The translations under genes were made by a program, and so were the position numbers. A stretch of DNA of 64,000 nt, taken from contig QANU01102101.1 of the NCBI GenBank assembly GCA_003254905.1, positions 211,417-275,416 on the forward strand. Reading direction: 5' to 3'. Below the pieces are notes generated by a model. It worked only from the letters and a program-made list of their open reading frames with translations. It was not told the origin of the DNA and ran no database searches. This document shows, in pieces, positions 11,186 to 23,301 of the stretch (position 1 is its first letter; every line of letters begins with the position of its first letter). Origin of the DNA: Nissolia schottii. Taxonomy: Eukaryota; Streptophyta; Magnoliopsida; Fabales; Fabaceae.

Positions 11186-14100
11186 ATCAGAAGGTATACA
11201 AGTGAGGTGTGATAAGCTTCAGGCTCCTGTGATTCCAAGGACACGTCTTAGGATTTGGTTCATTCGTGTGTGCTCAAGCATTGTGCTTTGGACGTGTCTG
11301 ATTCAGCTACTGACAGTGAGTGAACTATGGCACTCACATTTCATCTCTGGGATCACTAGTAGCATATATCACATAAGACAAGTTCAGCTTCCAGTACAAG
11401 CGGATAAGGATGGAGTTTCTCAATCGCCTCCTCCTTTTCTTCCCCCTAGTTAGTTTCTCAACTGAATGCTTTGTCTCCAAGTGTTAGCCTGCTTGGATTA
11501 TGAATTTGAAGCTGCAATGCTACTTTTGGATATGTTCTAATTCAGCAATGGGATTTGTGTGCATTATTGATATTTGTTGTTAGATGGTTTTGGTCGTGAC
11601 TCGTGATTAACTGAAAGTAGGTAGCAATTGTGTGTATTGGTAAATATTTCTTGAAAGTCTGCGCATGCTGTATGGTAAATTTGTGGATTGATTATGTGTT
11701 GGCTGTGATTCTGTTGATTTTGATTTATTCGAAACTACGTTGGGAAGTTTGTTTGAGATTTTTTTGGGTTGGATGTTATTATAATAAATTTCCTAAGCTG
11801 AATGGTTTCTTCTTAACTTTTGGGATGGGCTTTGTGAAAATCCTGGTGCGCCCTATCTTTTGTAATGTGCTTTTAGGTTTTAAAAGGGCTATGTGAGTGG
11901 ATATCATATATATAAAGACAAAGCAATACTTATAAATACATGAGTTTGATATATAGGGTGTTATAAGTTTTTCCTGACCCTTGTTTTTTTTACTCAGTTT
12001 GGTAAATGCTAAAGCCTTTATGTCCTGAAAACTTACAGGAAATTATACAAGTAATGGTTTTCTTAGAGTGTCATGCAATGGGGGCTTGAATCAAATGCGT
12101 GCAGCGGTTTGTACATTATGTTCTGCTATTTATCTGTTTCTATTGTGTGATAGACTAAAATACTAATTTATACCCTTAATATTTCAGATTTGTGACATGG
12201 TGACAGTTGCTCGATTTTTGAATCTCACATTGGTTGTTCCAGAGCTTGATAAGACATCATTTTGGGCAGACCCTAGGTATATAATTTGTTCTGAAAACAT
12301 CCACAGTATCATTTACTTTGACCTCCTTGTCATTTTAAAGTTTTGTAGTTTTCTTTTTGCAGTAATTTCGAGGACATTTTTTATGTGAATCATTTCATTG
12401 ATTCTCTAAGAGATGAGGTTCGAATAGTGAAAAGAGTGCCCAAAAAGTTTAGTAGGAAATATGGATACTCTGCCCTAGAGATGCCTCCTGTTAGCTGGTC
12501 CAATGAAAAATATTACTTGGAGCAGGTTTGCTGGTTTTATTACTTGAGTTTCAGACTAGATATTGTAAATAATTGGGCTTTTTATTTGCAATTTAAGGTT
12601 TGATAATTTGACTGATTATTGACTCTTCACCTTTATTGCATGACATTGAAATTTAGAGTTTTAAGATTGTTTCTTTAATTTGTCTGTCTAAGGTAAGGTT
12701 ACATTAATTTTGTGAATACGTTGTTTTGAAGGTGTAGTTTTTTTAGAGCTTTTCTTGACTTTTATGATTGTTCGCCATTTGGCATGTAATTTTTGTCTTA
12801 TTTAGCAGAATGGTACAAGAAGGTTGAGTGGATTGTGTATGTAAGTAATTGCGTTCTTTCTGAATTAAATGGAAATTCGGAATGTTTCTTGTCCTTTATT
12901 TGTGGGGATAAGGGTTGCGTACATCCACCTTCCCCTAACTCTACTAGGCGGGAGTCTCATGCTTTGGGCCACCCTTTTTTTGTTTTAATTTTATGCTTTA
13001 GTAACTAATTGTTAGCACGCAATGCTGTATTCTGGTTACACTAGATCTTGTTATTGAATGCACCTAGGCGGAAAAGCAGTGAGAACTCGTAGCATATAAA
13101 CAGAGTGCAGCATAATTGCTCATTTGTCTTGAGAATCAGTAGCCCCTTTTCTGTCCATACCTGTCCTTAGCGTGAGAGCAAATTGGGACTATGATAAATT
13201 GGGAATATGGTTCGTTGAAACATTGCTTTAACCTTCCATGTGAGAAGTTATTGTTTGTTGTTTAAAACTTCTTTTGTATTTATAGTACCTTTTGCTATTA
13301 TATGTTGTGACTTTGCATATTTCTTTCTGTTGATAATCATGAGGCTGGGCAGATTTCATCTTACTGTCTGAAATGCTTGTACCCTGCGCTCCTATCCCCA
13401 ATGATTATATTGTTTGCTTTTTCATCTGGGCTGGCAGTGTTGTTCTTCATAAATATCTGATCTTCAAAAAGGAACTGACAGGAGAGGAAAAATGCAGGAT
13501 ACTGGAGAAGGAATATACTGGTTATATGAGAAATATATTAGAATTTGAGTGGAGTATTTCAACTTATTAATTGAATAATGATCAGTCCTTTGAAGAAAAT
13601 GAGAACTACTATTTTTAGTTGAGTAGCAACTGAGGTTCTTCTGATGTAGCAAAAGCCAAGTAGGTTCCACAAGTAGCACTTCATTGGGTGTAAAAAAGTA
13701 ATGAAGAATTACTTTTTAATATATTCTCCTCTCCTTGGTTTGAGAATTATATATGTTGACTTTAATCAAACTTCAACTGCAGATTTTGCCCCTTTTTGGA
13801 AAGCATAAGGTGTTACACTTCAACAAAACTGATGCACGTCTAGCAAACAATGGTCTTCCACTCAATCTACAGAAACTCAGGTGTCGTGTCAATTTCCAGG
13901 CACTTAAATTCACTCCTGAAATTGAGAATTTAGGGCACAAATTGATTCAGATACTTCATGAGAAGGGACCTTTTGTGGCGTTGCATCTGAGATATGAGAT
14001 GGACATGTTGGCTTTCTCAGGCTGTACTCAGGGTTGCACTGATATAGAAGCTGAGGAGCTCAAACGGATGAGGTTTTTATATGTTTCATGTTTCTCTGTA

Positions 14101-15718
14101 TATATGGATTTAAATCATTCTTGCCTCTGTCATTAAGTGAGAGATAAATACTTCTTATCCGAGAGTTTATGGGGAAGATGCAGATCAAGAAAAGAATTTT
14201 CGTTTTCTCTATCAATGGCTAAATTATTATTATTATTATTATTATTGGATACAATTAACATCGATTTTAAATAGTTAATTATGCCTCCTGTTGGACTTGA
14301 GGTTAGAAATAACTAGATTATGTATATAGTCAGGGAGTGCTAGGTGCTCTAGTTGCTTGTGCCAATGGAGGGGTCCTCTAGTTGGAGAGAGTAGTGTTTC
14401 TAATTCTCTTTAGTTTGCGACATATATTGTTTGTTGGATTTGGTCTATATTGATACATTAATTACTTGACTTCATATATATGAGGAATCTTATAATCGAA
14501 GTTTTTGAAATGAGCTGACAAACGAGATATTTATGACATAAAATTATTTGGCTTTCATAATTCAGGTATGCCTTCCCTTGGTGGAGAGAAAAGGACATAG
14601 TTTCTGAAGAGCGGAGATCACAGGGTTTATGTCCTTTGACACCTGAGGAGGCTGCCTTAGTTCTGCAAGCCTTAGGTTTTGATGGGGATACACAGATCTA
14701 TATTGCAGCTGGTGAGATTTATGGTGGTGAACGTAGACTTGCCCAACTGAGAGCTACATTTCCACAAATTGTGAGTTCACTGTCATTGCCATTCCACCCC
14801 TCAATTTGTCATGCTTATGCTGATAACCCCTATAGGGGTACTCAACGTCATGTCTATAGAGATGCTCAGTGTCACATTCCATAAAGTAAAAGGGTATTTT
14901 TGCAAATTGATAGGTGTCGTGTGTATTATTGCCTAACCTCGAGAGGTTAGTACAATTTACCCTTCTTAAAATGTTGTTGAGTACATATGTAGCACATAGT
15001 ACATGGCAGATCTACTAAATAAAACTTTCAGAAAAAAATAACATGTTTTCTCGGGAACTCTGGTTGAATATTGTCCTAGCTCTCCGAATGGTTGGATGAC
15101 CTGATCCAAACTATGCATTTTCTTTTCATGGTCCTCAGTTCTTCTCATCTTATCAATTTGTGACTTTTCCTCCTTTTCAATTTTAGGTCAAAAAGGAAAC
15201 GTTGTTGGCCCAGGAGGAGTTGCGGCAGTTCCAGAATCATTCATCGCAGATGGCAGCTTTGGATTTTATGGTTTCAGTTGCCAGTAACACATTCATTCCT
15301 ACCTATGATGGGAACATGGCAAAACTTGTTGAAGGTCATCGCAGGTGTGTATTTCTCCTTGCAATTTGCAATTTGCAGTTTGATTTGATGTAGAAGATTA
15401 AGGTAGCCTTCATCTTTTCAAAAGCATTCTAAGTAGTTCTTCTGCAGGTATTCCGGTTTCAGAAAAACCATCTTACCGGATCGGAGAAAGCTTGTAGAAT
15501 TGATTGACTTGCATCAAAATGGAACCCTTCCGTGGAATGAGTTTGCAGATGCCGTGCGGCAGGTTCATGAAAATAGAATCATACGGCCGACTCAGCGCAG
15601 AGTTATCTTAGACAAGCCAAAGGAGGAGGAATATTTCTACGCCAACCCCCATGAGTGTCTCTGTGAGGAAACAAGTTGCGATGACTTGATAGGTCCTCGA
15701 AACTCTAGTGAAGTATGA
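11175..15718 (+). CDS. GT106 / O-fucosyltransferase-family protein, RG-I rhamnosyltransferase-like
   Basis: Eight exons: 11175-11448, 12039-12106, 12188-12276, 12363-12525, 13783-14072, 14566-14770, 15187-15344, 15448-15718; 505 residues, in frame throughout. A short basic N-terminus is followed by one hydrophobic segment (about residues 27-47), fitting a type II Golgi membrane protein. The lumenal part holds family motifs: [31 protein letters not shown], a basic KRVPKKF segment, [24 protein letters not shown], and [23 protein letters not shown] near the C-terminus. This matches the plant 'O-fucosyltransferase' (DUF246) group, part of which (RRT1-RRT4, GT106) adds rhamnose to rhamnogalacturonan-I in pectin synthesis. 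Position next to VIK, as for RRT3 (At1g14020) in Arabidopsis, favours an RRT role; this is inference. A GTG codon at 11163 is not used as start because ATG 11175 begins the conserved N-terminus. Confidence 0.9.
12900..12982 (+). mobile_element. Au-type SINE 3' part in GT106 intron 4
   Basis: The segment ggataagggttgcgtacatc, followed by ccaccttcccc, gcgggagtctcatgc and a gccacccttttttt end, matches the well-known 3' part of the plant Au SINE (ggataaggttgcgtacat ... gggagcctcgtgcactgggtacgccctttt). Only the 3' part is recognisable; the tRNA-like head is not seen. Confidence 0.65.
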
Positions 15719-16321
15719 TGAGTGCAGGCTGCCAAATGCAGAGATGCAGTGTTCTGCCCAACCATGAGTTTGGAGGAGCAATCCAAAACATGCTCCATTC
15801 CACTAAGTTGCTCAGGTGCTGTGTTACGAAACCAGATTACTGGCATAAGAAATATATACACAATTCTTGCAGGAAACCACAAAAGAAAGAAAGGAAATAT
15901 TAGCTTCTATTGAGGCTTGCAAATATGTTCATAATATAGTGACCATCTTTTTTTTTACCCTCGATTAATTAATTTCTTTTGTCCCAAATCAAGTGTTCAG
16001 AATAGTGTAATCCCTGCAGTTCATTTGGATCTATCACAAGCAGCAAGTCAAGTAAGGAATGGAAATTGATGTATTGACACATTAATGTTTTGTAGTAAGG
16101 TTAAATGCTAATACGAAGTAAAATGTAAGAGTAGCAAATGGTGGGATTTGATAGAACTAAATGGGAAATGTTGAAGACAAATACATGAAATGTTAGTTTA
16201 CCAAGAGGCACAAATCCAATCAATAACCACACCCAACATAACAAACGTAAATTGTTTTTTCTTTTTCTTTTTTATGGGTCTGAGTGGGTTCAACTGTCTG
16301 TAAGTAAATAAATAAAGTAGG
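15719..16321. other. 3' flank of the GT106 gene
   Basis: Probable 3' UTR followed by AT-rich spacer. No gene or RNA feature is seen. Confidence 0.5.
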
Positions 16322-16640
16322 GGAAGCATAAGAGCAAACCTCAGCTTCGTTTTGACACTGTCTAACCAAGTAGTTTCTTCTTCAGTCTCCAATATCTTGT
16401 GTTTTTCATCTGAAATCTCCTTCTGTAGCTTATCTTTCTGTTTTCCCAAGGCTAAAAGCCTCTTTAAGCACTTTTTCTACCTTATGATAACTTGCTTAGT
16501 GGTTTTAATAGACTCTGATGCACCTGATTTAGAAGCCTCCATCTCTACTGAGTTCTGCATTCTCTGGCTAGTTTTTTGACAGTTGCATTAGCCTGGTCAA
16601 CTTCACCATAAAATAGTGAGTCTAAAAAGCGAAAAACAGA
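16322..16640 (-). pseudogene. Relic exon of a coiled-coil protein, RF298/RF4 RING-ligase-like
   Basis: Read on the minus strand, three short frames in order give VDQANATVKKLARE, then VEMEASKSGASESIKTTKQV, then LGKQKDKLQKEISDEKHKIL. The order and motifs resemble the long coiled-coil exon of plant RING E3 ligases of the RF298/RF4 type (EMEASKLSASES..., KQKLQEEISDEKQKIL...). The pieces are split by frame changes and an in-frame stop, and no RING finger or other exon is seen nearby. It is best read as a decayed gene fragment. The family assignment is from memory and could be wrong; another coiled-coil family is possible. Confidence 0.45.
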
Positions 16641-17490
16641 TTGACCTACACCCACAAAAGTAAGTTAAATTAAGTCAGTGGGTGTAGCACATTAATTTAT
16701 AAGGGCACTTAGGATTGCCTTTTAATTTTTTTTTAAAATAACAAGTGTTAAAATATAATTTAAAAAAATATTTTTTAAAACAAGAAGAAATACCATTTTT
16801 TTTCTTAGTTTGGATTGTTTCATATTTTTAAAAAAGAATAAATGAATATGTGATTTTTAGTAAAAGTATCTTGCAAATGTAATACCAAACTCTTTAAAAT
16901 GTTATACTTAAAAATATAAATAAAGTAAGTACCTTTTTTTTAAGTCAATTTAAACTGGTCGGATTTTACATATTTAAATAAAGGAAATCATTTTAGATCA
17001 TGTTTGGTAACAAGGAAAAAACAGCTTTTTTTTTCCTTTAAAAAAGCTGTTTTAATAGAATCTAGCATGTTTGGTAAAATTGATGAATTGAAGAAAAATC
17101 TTTTTCTTTAAAGTTTAAGCTGTTTTTACAGAATAAGCAAAAGTTACATTTTGAACATTATCTTGAAAGGCTGTTTTGCTTTATTAATTAAAAAATTGCT
17201 TTTTCTTTGTTTGTACTAGATTGACCCTAAGTTAAGTATTATATAATATAAATGAATCATTTCATATCATTTTCAGTAATTTACCATACAAAATCGATTA
17301 TTTTTATACAATCCAAATAAAACAGATTTTTTTAAAATCATGTTTTTAGCTAAAATATCTAAACATAAATTGATTATTATAAATAAGCCTTTAATCCAAG
17401 GGTAAAAGAGTCATATTTTGGAAACCAAAAGGTAGAAATGACCAAGTACAATGAACTATTACACATAATAGAGCACCAAGAGGATAATAT
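16641..17490. other. AT-rich spacer with palindromic poly-A/T motifs
   Basis: AT-rich DNA with a small inverted motif near 17021-17054 (aaaacagcttttttt, then aaaaaagctgtttt). The text around it (catgtttggta repeated at 17003 and 17068) suggests an old non-autonomous repeat. No gene seen. Confidence 0.4.
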
Positions 17491-17493
17491 CCT

Positions 17494-17528
17494 ATATCCC
17501 ATATCCCATATCCCATATCCCATATCCT
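17494..17528. repeat. 7-bp microsatellite (atatccc)n
   Basis: About five tandem copies of atatccc. It lies beside the Ty3/gypsy relic. Confidence 0.8.
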
Positions 17529-17649
17529 AGTAGGGACTGGTAGAGGTTGTAGTAGCCTTGGTGAAGCAACCAGGGAAATTTCGCACATACTAGTATTTGT
17601 TTCCTCATATCCACCCACCACTAGCTTACCAAGCCTTCTTCATAGGTCT

Positions 17650-18230
17650 TCATTCACCCATGTGAATGCCATGATTGTTGAATCTGAGCGTAGAGGACAG
17701 AGGCCATTCGGCAACAACAACTAGTTTTGAAGATAGTCTTAAATTCATCTCCCTTGTGCATCCTTAACTGATGATAGTCAACTCTTAGATCTAGTTTATA
17801 ATTGATAGTAGAAACCCCAAGCTTATATAGAAGTTCATCTATCAAGGGAATAGGAAATCCATCCTTGATTGTTTGAGAGTTATATAAGTTGCTTGTAATC
17901 AACACACAGGCACCATGAACCATCTTTTTGCCTATCAATACTACAAGTGAGGCATAAGGGCTATTGTTTGTGTTGAATTAACCCTTGCTTCATTAAGTCA
18001 CTAATCACCCGATCAATCACAGATTTCCGAGCTGTGGAATATCTGTATGGCCTTTGATTGATAGGTGCAACACCATAAGGACTTGTAAAAACAAATTTTA
18101 GAACTCTTGTCCACCACTTCACTGAAGGATTTTGTTACCAATGAATTGGCACTTTGAAGCTTGAGCTCCTCTAAACACAATTTTCTAACCATTATGTCAC
18201 AATGTGTCTTGGAGGTCCGCCGCAATGGGA
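17650..18230 (-). mobile_element. Ty3/gypsy retrotransposon fossil (reverse-transcriptase part)
   Basis: On the minus strand, motifs of a Ty3/gypsy reverse transcriptase are seen in order: a segment before the catalytic core, then PIPLIDELLYKLG, then YKLDLRVDYHQLRMHKGDE. These match the family pattern PIPxIDELLDEL...KLDLRSGYHQIRM. Only a small internal part of pol remains; no LTRs were identified. The element is broken and old. Confidence 0.75.
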
Positions 18231-18233
18231 TGA

Positions 18234-19239
18234 CAAATAAATTTATTGGAGTTGAAACTGATTTTTATTCACGAAAAAAAAAATATATAATTTTTAATTT
18301 AATAACATTTGTCTAAAGATAAACGGGTTCATGAGTCCAATTATGAACCGGAGAGGGTGAAAACTTAATCCTATTGCACCACCATTACATCTATCTTGCA
18401 ACGACCACTTAAAGGGAGTTGTGCAAATTAATAAATTAAATAAATTTTATTTTTCCCTAAAAAATCAAGCATTTACAATTACTTATAATAATAAAAATAA
18501 TGCAATGAATAAAAAAAGAAACAAAATTGTGAAAATTTAATTTTTGGTTTGATGGTTGTTCGCTCCTCCGTATCCTCGGGTATAATGAGAAATTTAAAAT
18601 TAATGGAGTTCTTTCTAAAATAAATATTAGTTAGTGTTTTTTTCTTTATAAAAAAAATTAAAGATTTCGATCAAAAAAGTAAAAAAAAAAAAAAAGATAA
18701 GAATCACCAATTAGTTTAGAAGCCGACAGCTAGACTCAAAATCAAATCTCGTAATCAAATTTACTTTAAAAAAAATCAAACAAGATTTTGTTTTTGTTAA
18801 GGGAATGTACACATAGGTCCTTGAGCTTTTTCGCATTGACCACATAGGTTTTTGAAAAAAAAAAGCCTCTCATAGGTTCCTAAACTTGTTGTCCGTTACA
18901 CTTGTTCATCTCTCTGTCAATTTGCAACGTAAAGATGCTGTTAACATCATCTACTCATCACCAGAGTTTCAATTTAGTCCTTGAACTTCTAATAAATGTC
19001 CTAAGTAGTCCCTAGACAATTATATAATTGCCTAAATAAGTCTTTCACATTATATTAAATAGGAATTTTTTTGTGCACCCTAAATACAATACATCCTTGA
19101 TAAGTGACATTATATGAGAACCACAATATAATAAAAATTTAATATAAACGCATTATCTCCGTCGAATCGCATTCTCTTTTTTGCTCTCACACTCTCTTTA
19201 CTCTATCTTTATATCACGTGGGTTTTACAACATAATAAA
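18234..19239. other. Intergenic repeats, no gene
   Basis: The segment 18800-19120 contains repeated 'ggtcctt', 'aggttcct' and 'agtccttgaac' motifs seen in many short plant interspersed repeats. I see no open frame of note and no clear element ends. Confidence 0.4.
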
Positions 19240-19610
19240 AAATGTATCAATACTTATAAAAAAATGTATCAATGTTTATAAAAAAAATGTATCGACATGT
19301 CTTTACAGTATGCAAGTATCAACACATATTTACTACAAGTGAGTGTCATTTGATGGAGAGGAAATATGTTATGAATATTGAAAAATAGTAGTATTGATAC
19401 ATTTTTTTTATCAAATGTTAATACTTTTCTTAACAACTGTTTATACATTTTTTTAACAACTATTAATACATTTTTGAAAAAAAAAGGTTGTTTTGTCTTT
19501 TAGCTCATTTCTTATAAGGTTGCTCTAGGATTGCATGTATTTACGATGTATCAACAATTGTTGCAAATGTATCAATACTTATTAAAAATAGTATCAACAA
19601 TACTATTTGT
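19240..19610. repeat. Inverted cluster of a 'atgtatcaatactt' motif
   Basis: Left of about 19350 the motif aaaatgtatcaatactt occurs about three times on the plus strand. Right of it the complementary form (gatacattttttt, taatacttttc, tatacattttttt, taatacattttt) occurs about four times. The inverted arrangement suggests a fold-back element or a relic of subterminal repeats. Confidence 0.45.
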
Positions 19611-20686
19611 TAGTATTTCAAACACTTTTTTGTTCCATAAAAATCACACATTCTCTCCATCAAGTCAAACCTTCTATCCTCTTATTTCACTCTTTCACTT
19701 CTGTCCGAAGCTCACTCATCACGTAGGTATCACTCATCAAGTCAGAGTTGTGCAACCCCAACATTTGTTATTCTATTGTGCCTTTTTAATCTTTGTTGTT
19801 TTAAGTGAAAATAAATAAATGAAGAAGATGGTGGGGCTTGGGAGGAAGTAGATTTTGGTGATTGTGGAGCAATGGTGGAAGCAAGGGCAGTCATCGGCAT
19901 CGGGAGGAGCGCTGCCAAAGAATGGCCAAAAAATAATAATCTTAAATGTGGTTAGGTATATAATTGCCAAACTAAATAAAAATATTATAAACTAAATATA
20001 ATTTATTATATAATTATTTTTGAATATTAATCTTAACCATTGATTAATTTTTGGATGGTTGAGATTTAGGGACTATTACGGTCCCTAACTCGACTCTCCT
20101 CATAAAAATCTCCTCCCCGTTGGTGGAAAGAAAACTACATAACCGCACAACTACAATACATGGGGTTCTAAAAGGATTAAATTGCTTATGAGAGATAGGG
20201 AAGAGAAGGTGCGTGTTTAGGGTATATTTGGAAGTTTCAAATTGTGACCAAAACAATTGAAACCTTACAGCAACAAGGCACAAATTCAGGCTCAAACATT
20301 ATTCAGCTGTAAATAGTAAATACCATCATTGTAGTACAACCTTGTAAAAGGGCTTCATAAGAACAGTGTCTGACTCATCATAGTTTAGATATAATGTAGA
20401 ATACTTTGAAAAAATATCACTAAAAAATACACAAGAATAGATTAGACATAAGTAGAATACCAGACACCCAACTACAATTAATAGAGTAGCCAATAGGAAT
20501 AGATTAGTCAAGCATAAATAACGGGGATGGCTACGCACACAACTACAATTAATACAACACTATAACCCAAGTTTATGATAGGATCATAGTTCAATAAGAG
20601 TGTCAGACAAATCTAGGGTCATGTGCAAGCCATGAGAAATCAGTCTCTTGTACCCCTCCCCATATCTCATTTGTCAGTTTAAGTCA
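19611..20686. other. Intergenic DNA downstream of RPB6
   Basis: AT-rich sequence containing the 3' flank of the minus-strand RPB6 gene. Short open frames here have no recognisable similarity. Confidence 0.5.
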
Positions 20687-23301
20687 TCAATCACCACCAA
20701 CTTGCCTCTTCCAGGAGTCTTCCACAATCAGTTCATCAACCCCCCAATCTTCATAGCTGGACAATTAATGATAACAGTGAGCATGACATAAACGAAGAAA
20801 TCAGACTTCATATCCCAAAAATAAATTAAAAAAAAGAAGCCCCCGACTTTGAAATGCATTACCTTCCATCAGGCAAGTAACGACGAATGGTAAAAGGTAT
20901 CTTCCGCTCTCGAAGCTCTTTCATAGCAATCTGGTGCATTGGGGAGAATAAGACATCAGATATTTGATCTAGGTAGAATTTTAAATAAATGCAACAGTAT
21001 TGCTATCAAACAACTGATTACATAAACTGAAAAAGAATGTATAGAGGTGAGGTGGTCAAACTCACGAATTTACCTAAACTCGTGGAGTATAGACAAACTC
21101 AAATCCTAAAGTCTCAAGAATTTACTTATTTTGAAAACAATAATAATAGATATGGTAATACGTTAATATAATATAATAAATTTGTGATAAAGCAAATATA
21201 AGTCAAAATTTCCTTTTCAACATCATAATGAAGTAGCATTAAAAAGTAATAAAATATTCATAAAAAAAATAATTAAAATCACATAAAAAGTAGCATATCA
21301 AAACTACAGAATGTTACAAACCAACATAACAAATGCCAAAATGTCAAAGATATTCCATTTGGAAGTCCTAATTAAAAGTGCTCTTTGTTAAACATTGTGT
21401 CTTATGGCTTGAGAGGCTAAATTTTGGCTAAAATAGTGAACTCCTAAGTCCCAAGTTTACTCAGATCCTAGTTTTTAACCAAATTAACTCAAGGGTTTGA
21501 CAGTCATGCATAGAGGAACTCAAACAAAATATGTATTCTGAATGCCAATATTGGTACAAAAGCTATCAGAATTGCATCTTCTAAAAATAAAATAAAAAGA
21601 GTCAGAACTACAAGAAATAATTCAAAATAAGAGGCAGGACATAAAACAAATAGGAATAATAATGTAGTAGTAATCAGGAGAAAGTTCAACACGACACATT
21701 CAAGGCATGTGAACATGCTCCAAGCAAATGCCTTATTACAAAGAGGGAACACTGGAAAAGGTTCTTATCATGACTTGTACAAATCTACTCTAATTGTGGA
21801 TCAAAATAAAATCCACAGTTCTATATCAAAATGAGCATGGCATTGTCCAGCTAAATTACAAACGACATCTTAAGTTATAGTATCCAAAGCCCAGAACTTA
21901 TTCTACAAGGAAAAGGCTAGGAGAAGGCAAGTTATAGCAGTAAAAGTTGTCTACAAGGCAAATACAAAATCAAGGTAAATTCATTCCACCTAGTTAAGAT
22001 AAACCTATGTCTGTTGAAAATTGATCTTTCGTACAAACAATCTATGGATGAGCTACATATCTGTAGTTTTGTAGAATTACATAGCAAAATAAATACTGTA
22101 TATTGTACATGCAAGAGAAATACTGCAGTATGTGCTTTTCAAGGCAACCAATTCAATTGACATTAGGAAGCTTCTTAACAAAGTCGTAGAGCATAATACC
22201 CACACTGATATATACTTGGCAACATGGCATTGGCATATTAAATTTGGCAATGAACATTCAGTGTACTCAAATGCAGCAACGTAACAAGAAAGAAAGTTTT
22301 GGAGAACAAAAGGTCGTATTACCTCAAGTGGATCAGTCTCCCCCTCCAATTCTACCATGACAGGAGCATTCATACTGCCCAGCCAGGAAAGCAACATGTT
22401 ATGGCAAACAATAAAATCAAGGAACAGAATGAAAACAATACGCCACAGTATGTTCCATTATTAGTTCTGAAAACATCAAATGGAAATATAAAAAAATGGT
22501 TTCCAAAACCAAACATGCCCTAAACAAACTTGAACAGAATAAGAAGAAAACCTGATTTGAAGAGCACGGGTACCCAGAATCCTGGCACGCTCATACTTGG
22601 TCATATACTTGGATGTCTTTCGAGGCCGCTCAACCGGTTGTTCCTCTTCCTTGTCCTCAGTCTCAATAGGCTCTCCAGTTATGTCGTCATTTTTGTTGGC
22701 ATCCAAATCCTCCTCTGCACCTTCCTGCCCCCCATCATTCAATCCACCAATAAAACTCCATTAACTCTTTCAATGCTAAGCAATTAACTCCATTAGCTCA
22801 TTCAATGATACGTTCCATAGCATGTACTTGTACCAAATCATATTGAAAAAAACAGGACAAAAGAACAAAAGAGAAAGAATTCCCCCACCTCAATCTCAGG
22901 CTCTGGTGGCTCCTCTTCGTACCTGGATCACAATTCCTTTTGCTATAAGAAAACTTTTAATAAACAGATTACAAACATAGAGTTATAAGCCTTGCAATTG
23001 CAGAAGCATAAAGCAAAATGATTTCCATGAACCTGCCCAACCCTAGAACCTCAACGAATTTTATTTCATTTTATTTTTTGTTTAGCTTTAATCTTCAAAA
23101 ACAGAAACAGAATACAAAAAGCAATGAACTTTTAAGCTGAACTAGGAAGAACAGTCATCAGAATTTCCAGCAACGGTTTCAATTTAAAGAACAATTAAGT
23201 TGGTAAAACCCTAAGTTCTGGGTAGAATAATGTTTTTTGAGAGAGAGAAGGGGAGAGAGGGAGAACCCCATATCCATGTCATCGTAGTCGTCGTCTGCCA
23301 T
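20687..23301 (-). CDS. NRPB6: DNA-directed RNA polymerase subunit 6 (RPB6/RPABC2)
   Basis: Six exons on the minus strand: 23267-23301, 22889-22922, 22552-22724, 22323-22374, 20863-20930, 20687-20756. Together they encode 143 residues, the usual length for plant RPB6 (about 144). The N-terminus ([20 protein letters not shown]) and residues to about 55 are acidic. The conserved core follows: [56 protein letters not shown] and [20 protein letters not shown] at the C-terminus. RPB6 is shared by RNA polymerases I, II and III, and plants also use it in Pol IV and V. It sits near the clamp and supports assembly. The fourth intron (20931-22322) is long and holds a repeat. Nothing in the frame looks broken. 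Confidence 0.96.
21051..21505. mobile_element. Short non-autonomous repeat in RPB6 intron 4
   Basis: The left edge reads ggtggtcaaactcacgaatt and the right edge ...aactcaagggtttgacagtc, which are inverted versions of tgtcaaac-cttgagtt. The inside is AT-rich and non-coding. It resembles the edge of the repeat at 240-815. Probable MITE-type element; the ends are approximate. Confidence 0.4.

Noticed and set aside
13370-13680. Open frames in the long GT106 intron 4
   Set aside because: Inside an intron with good splice borders and no similarity to known proteins.
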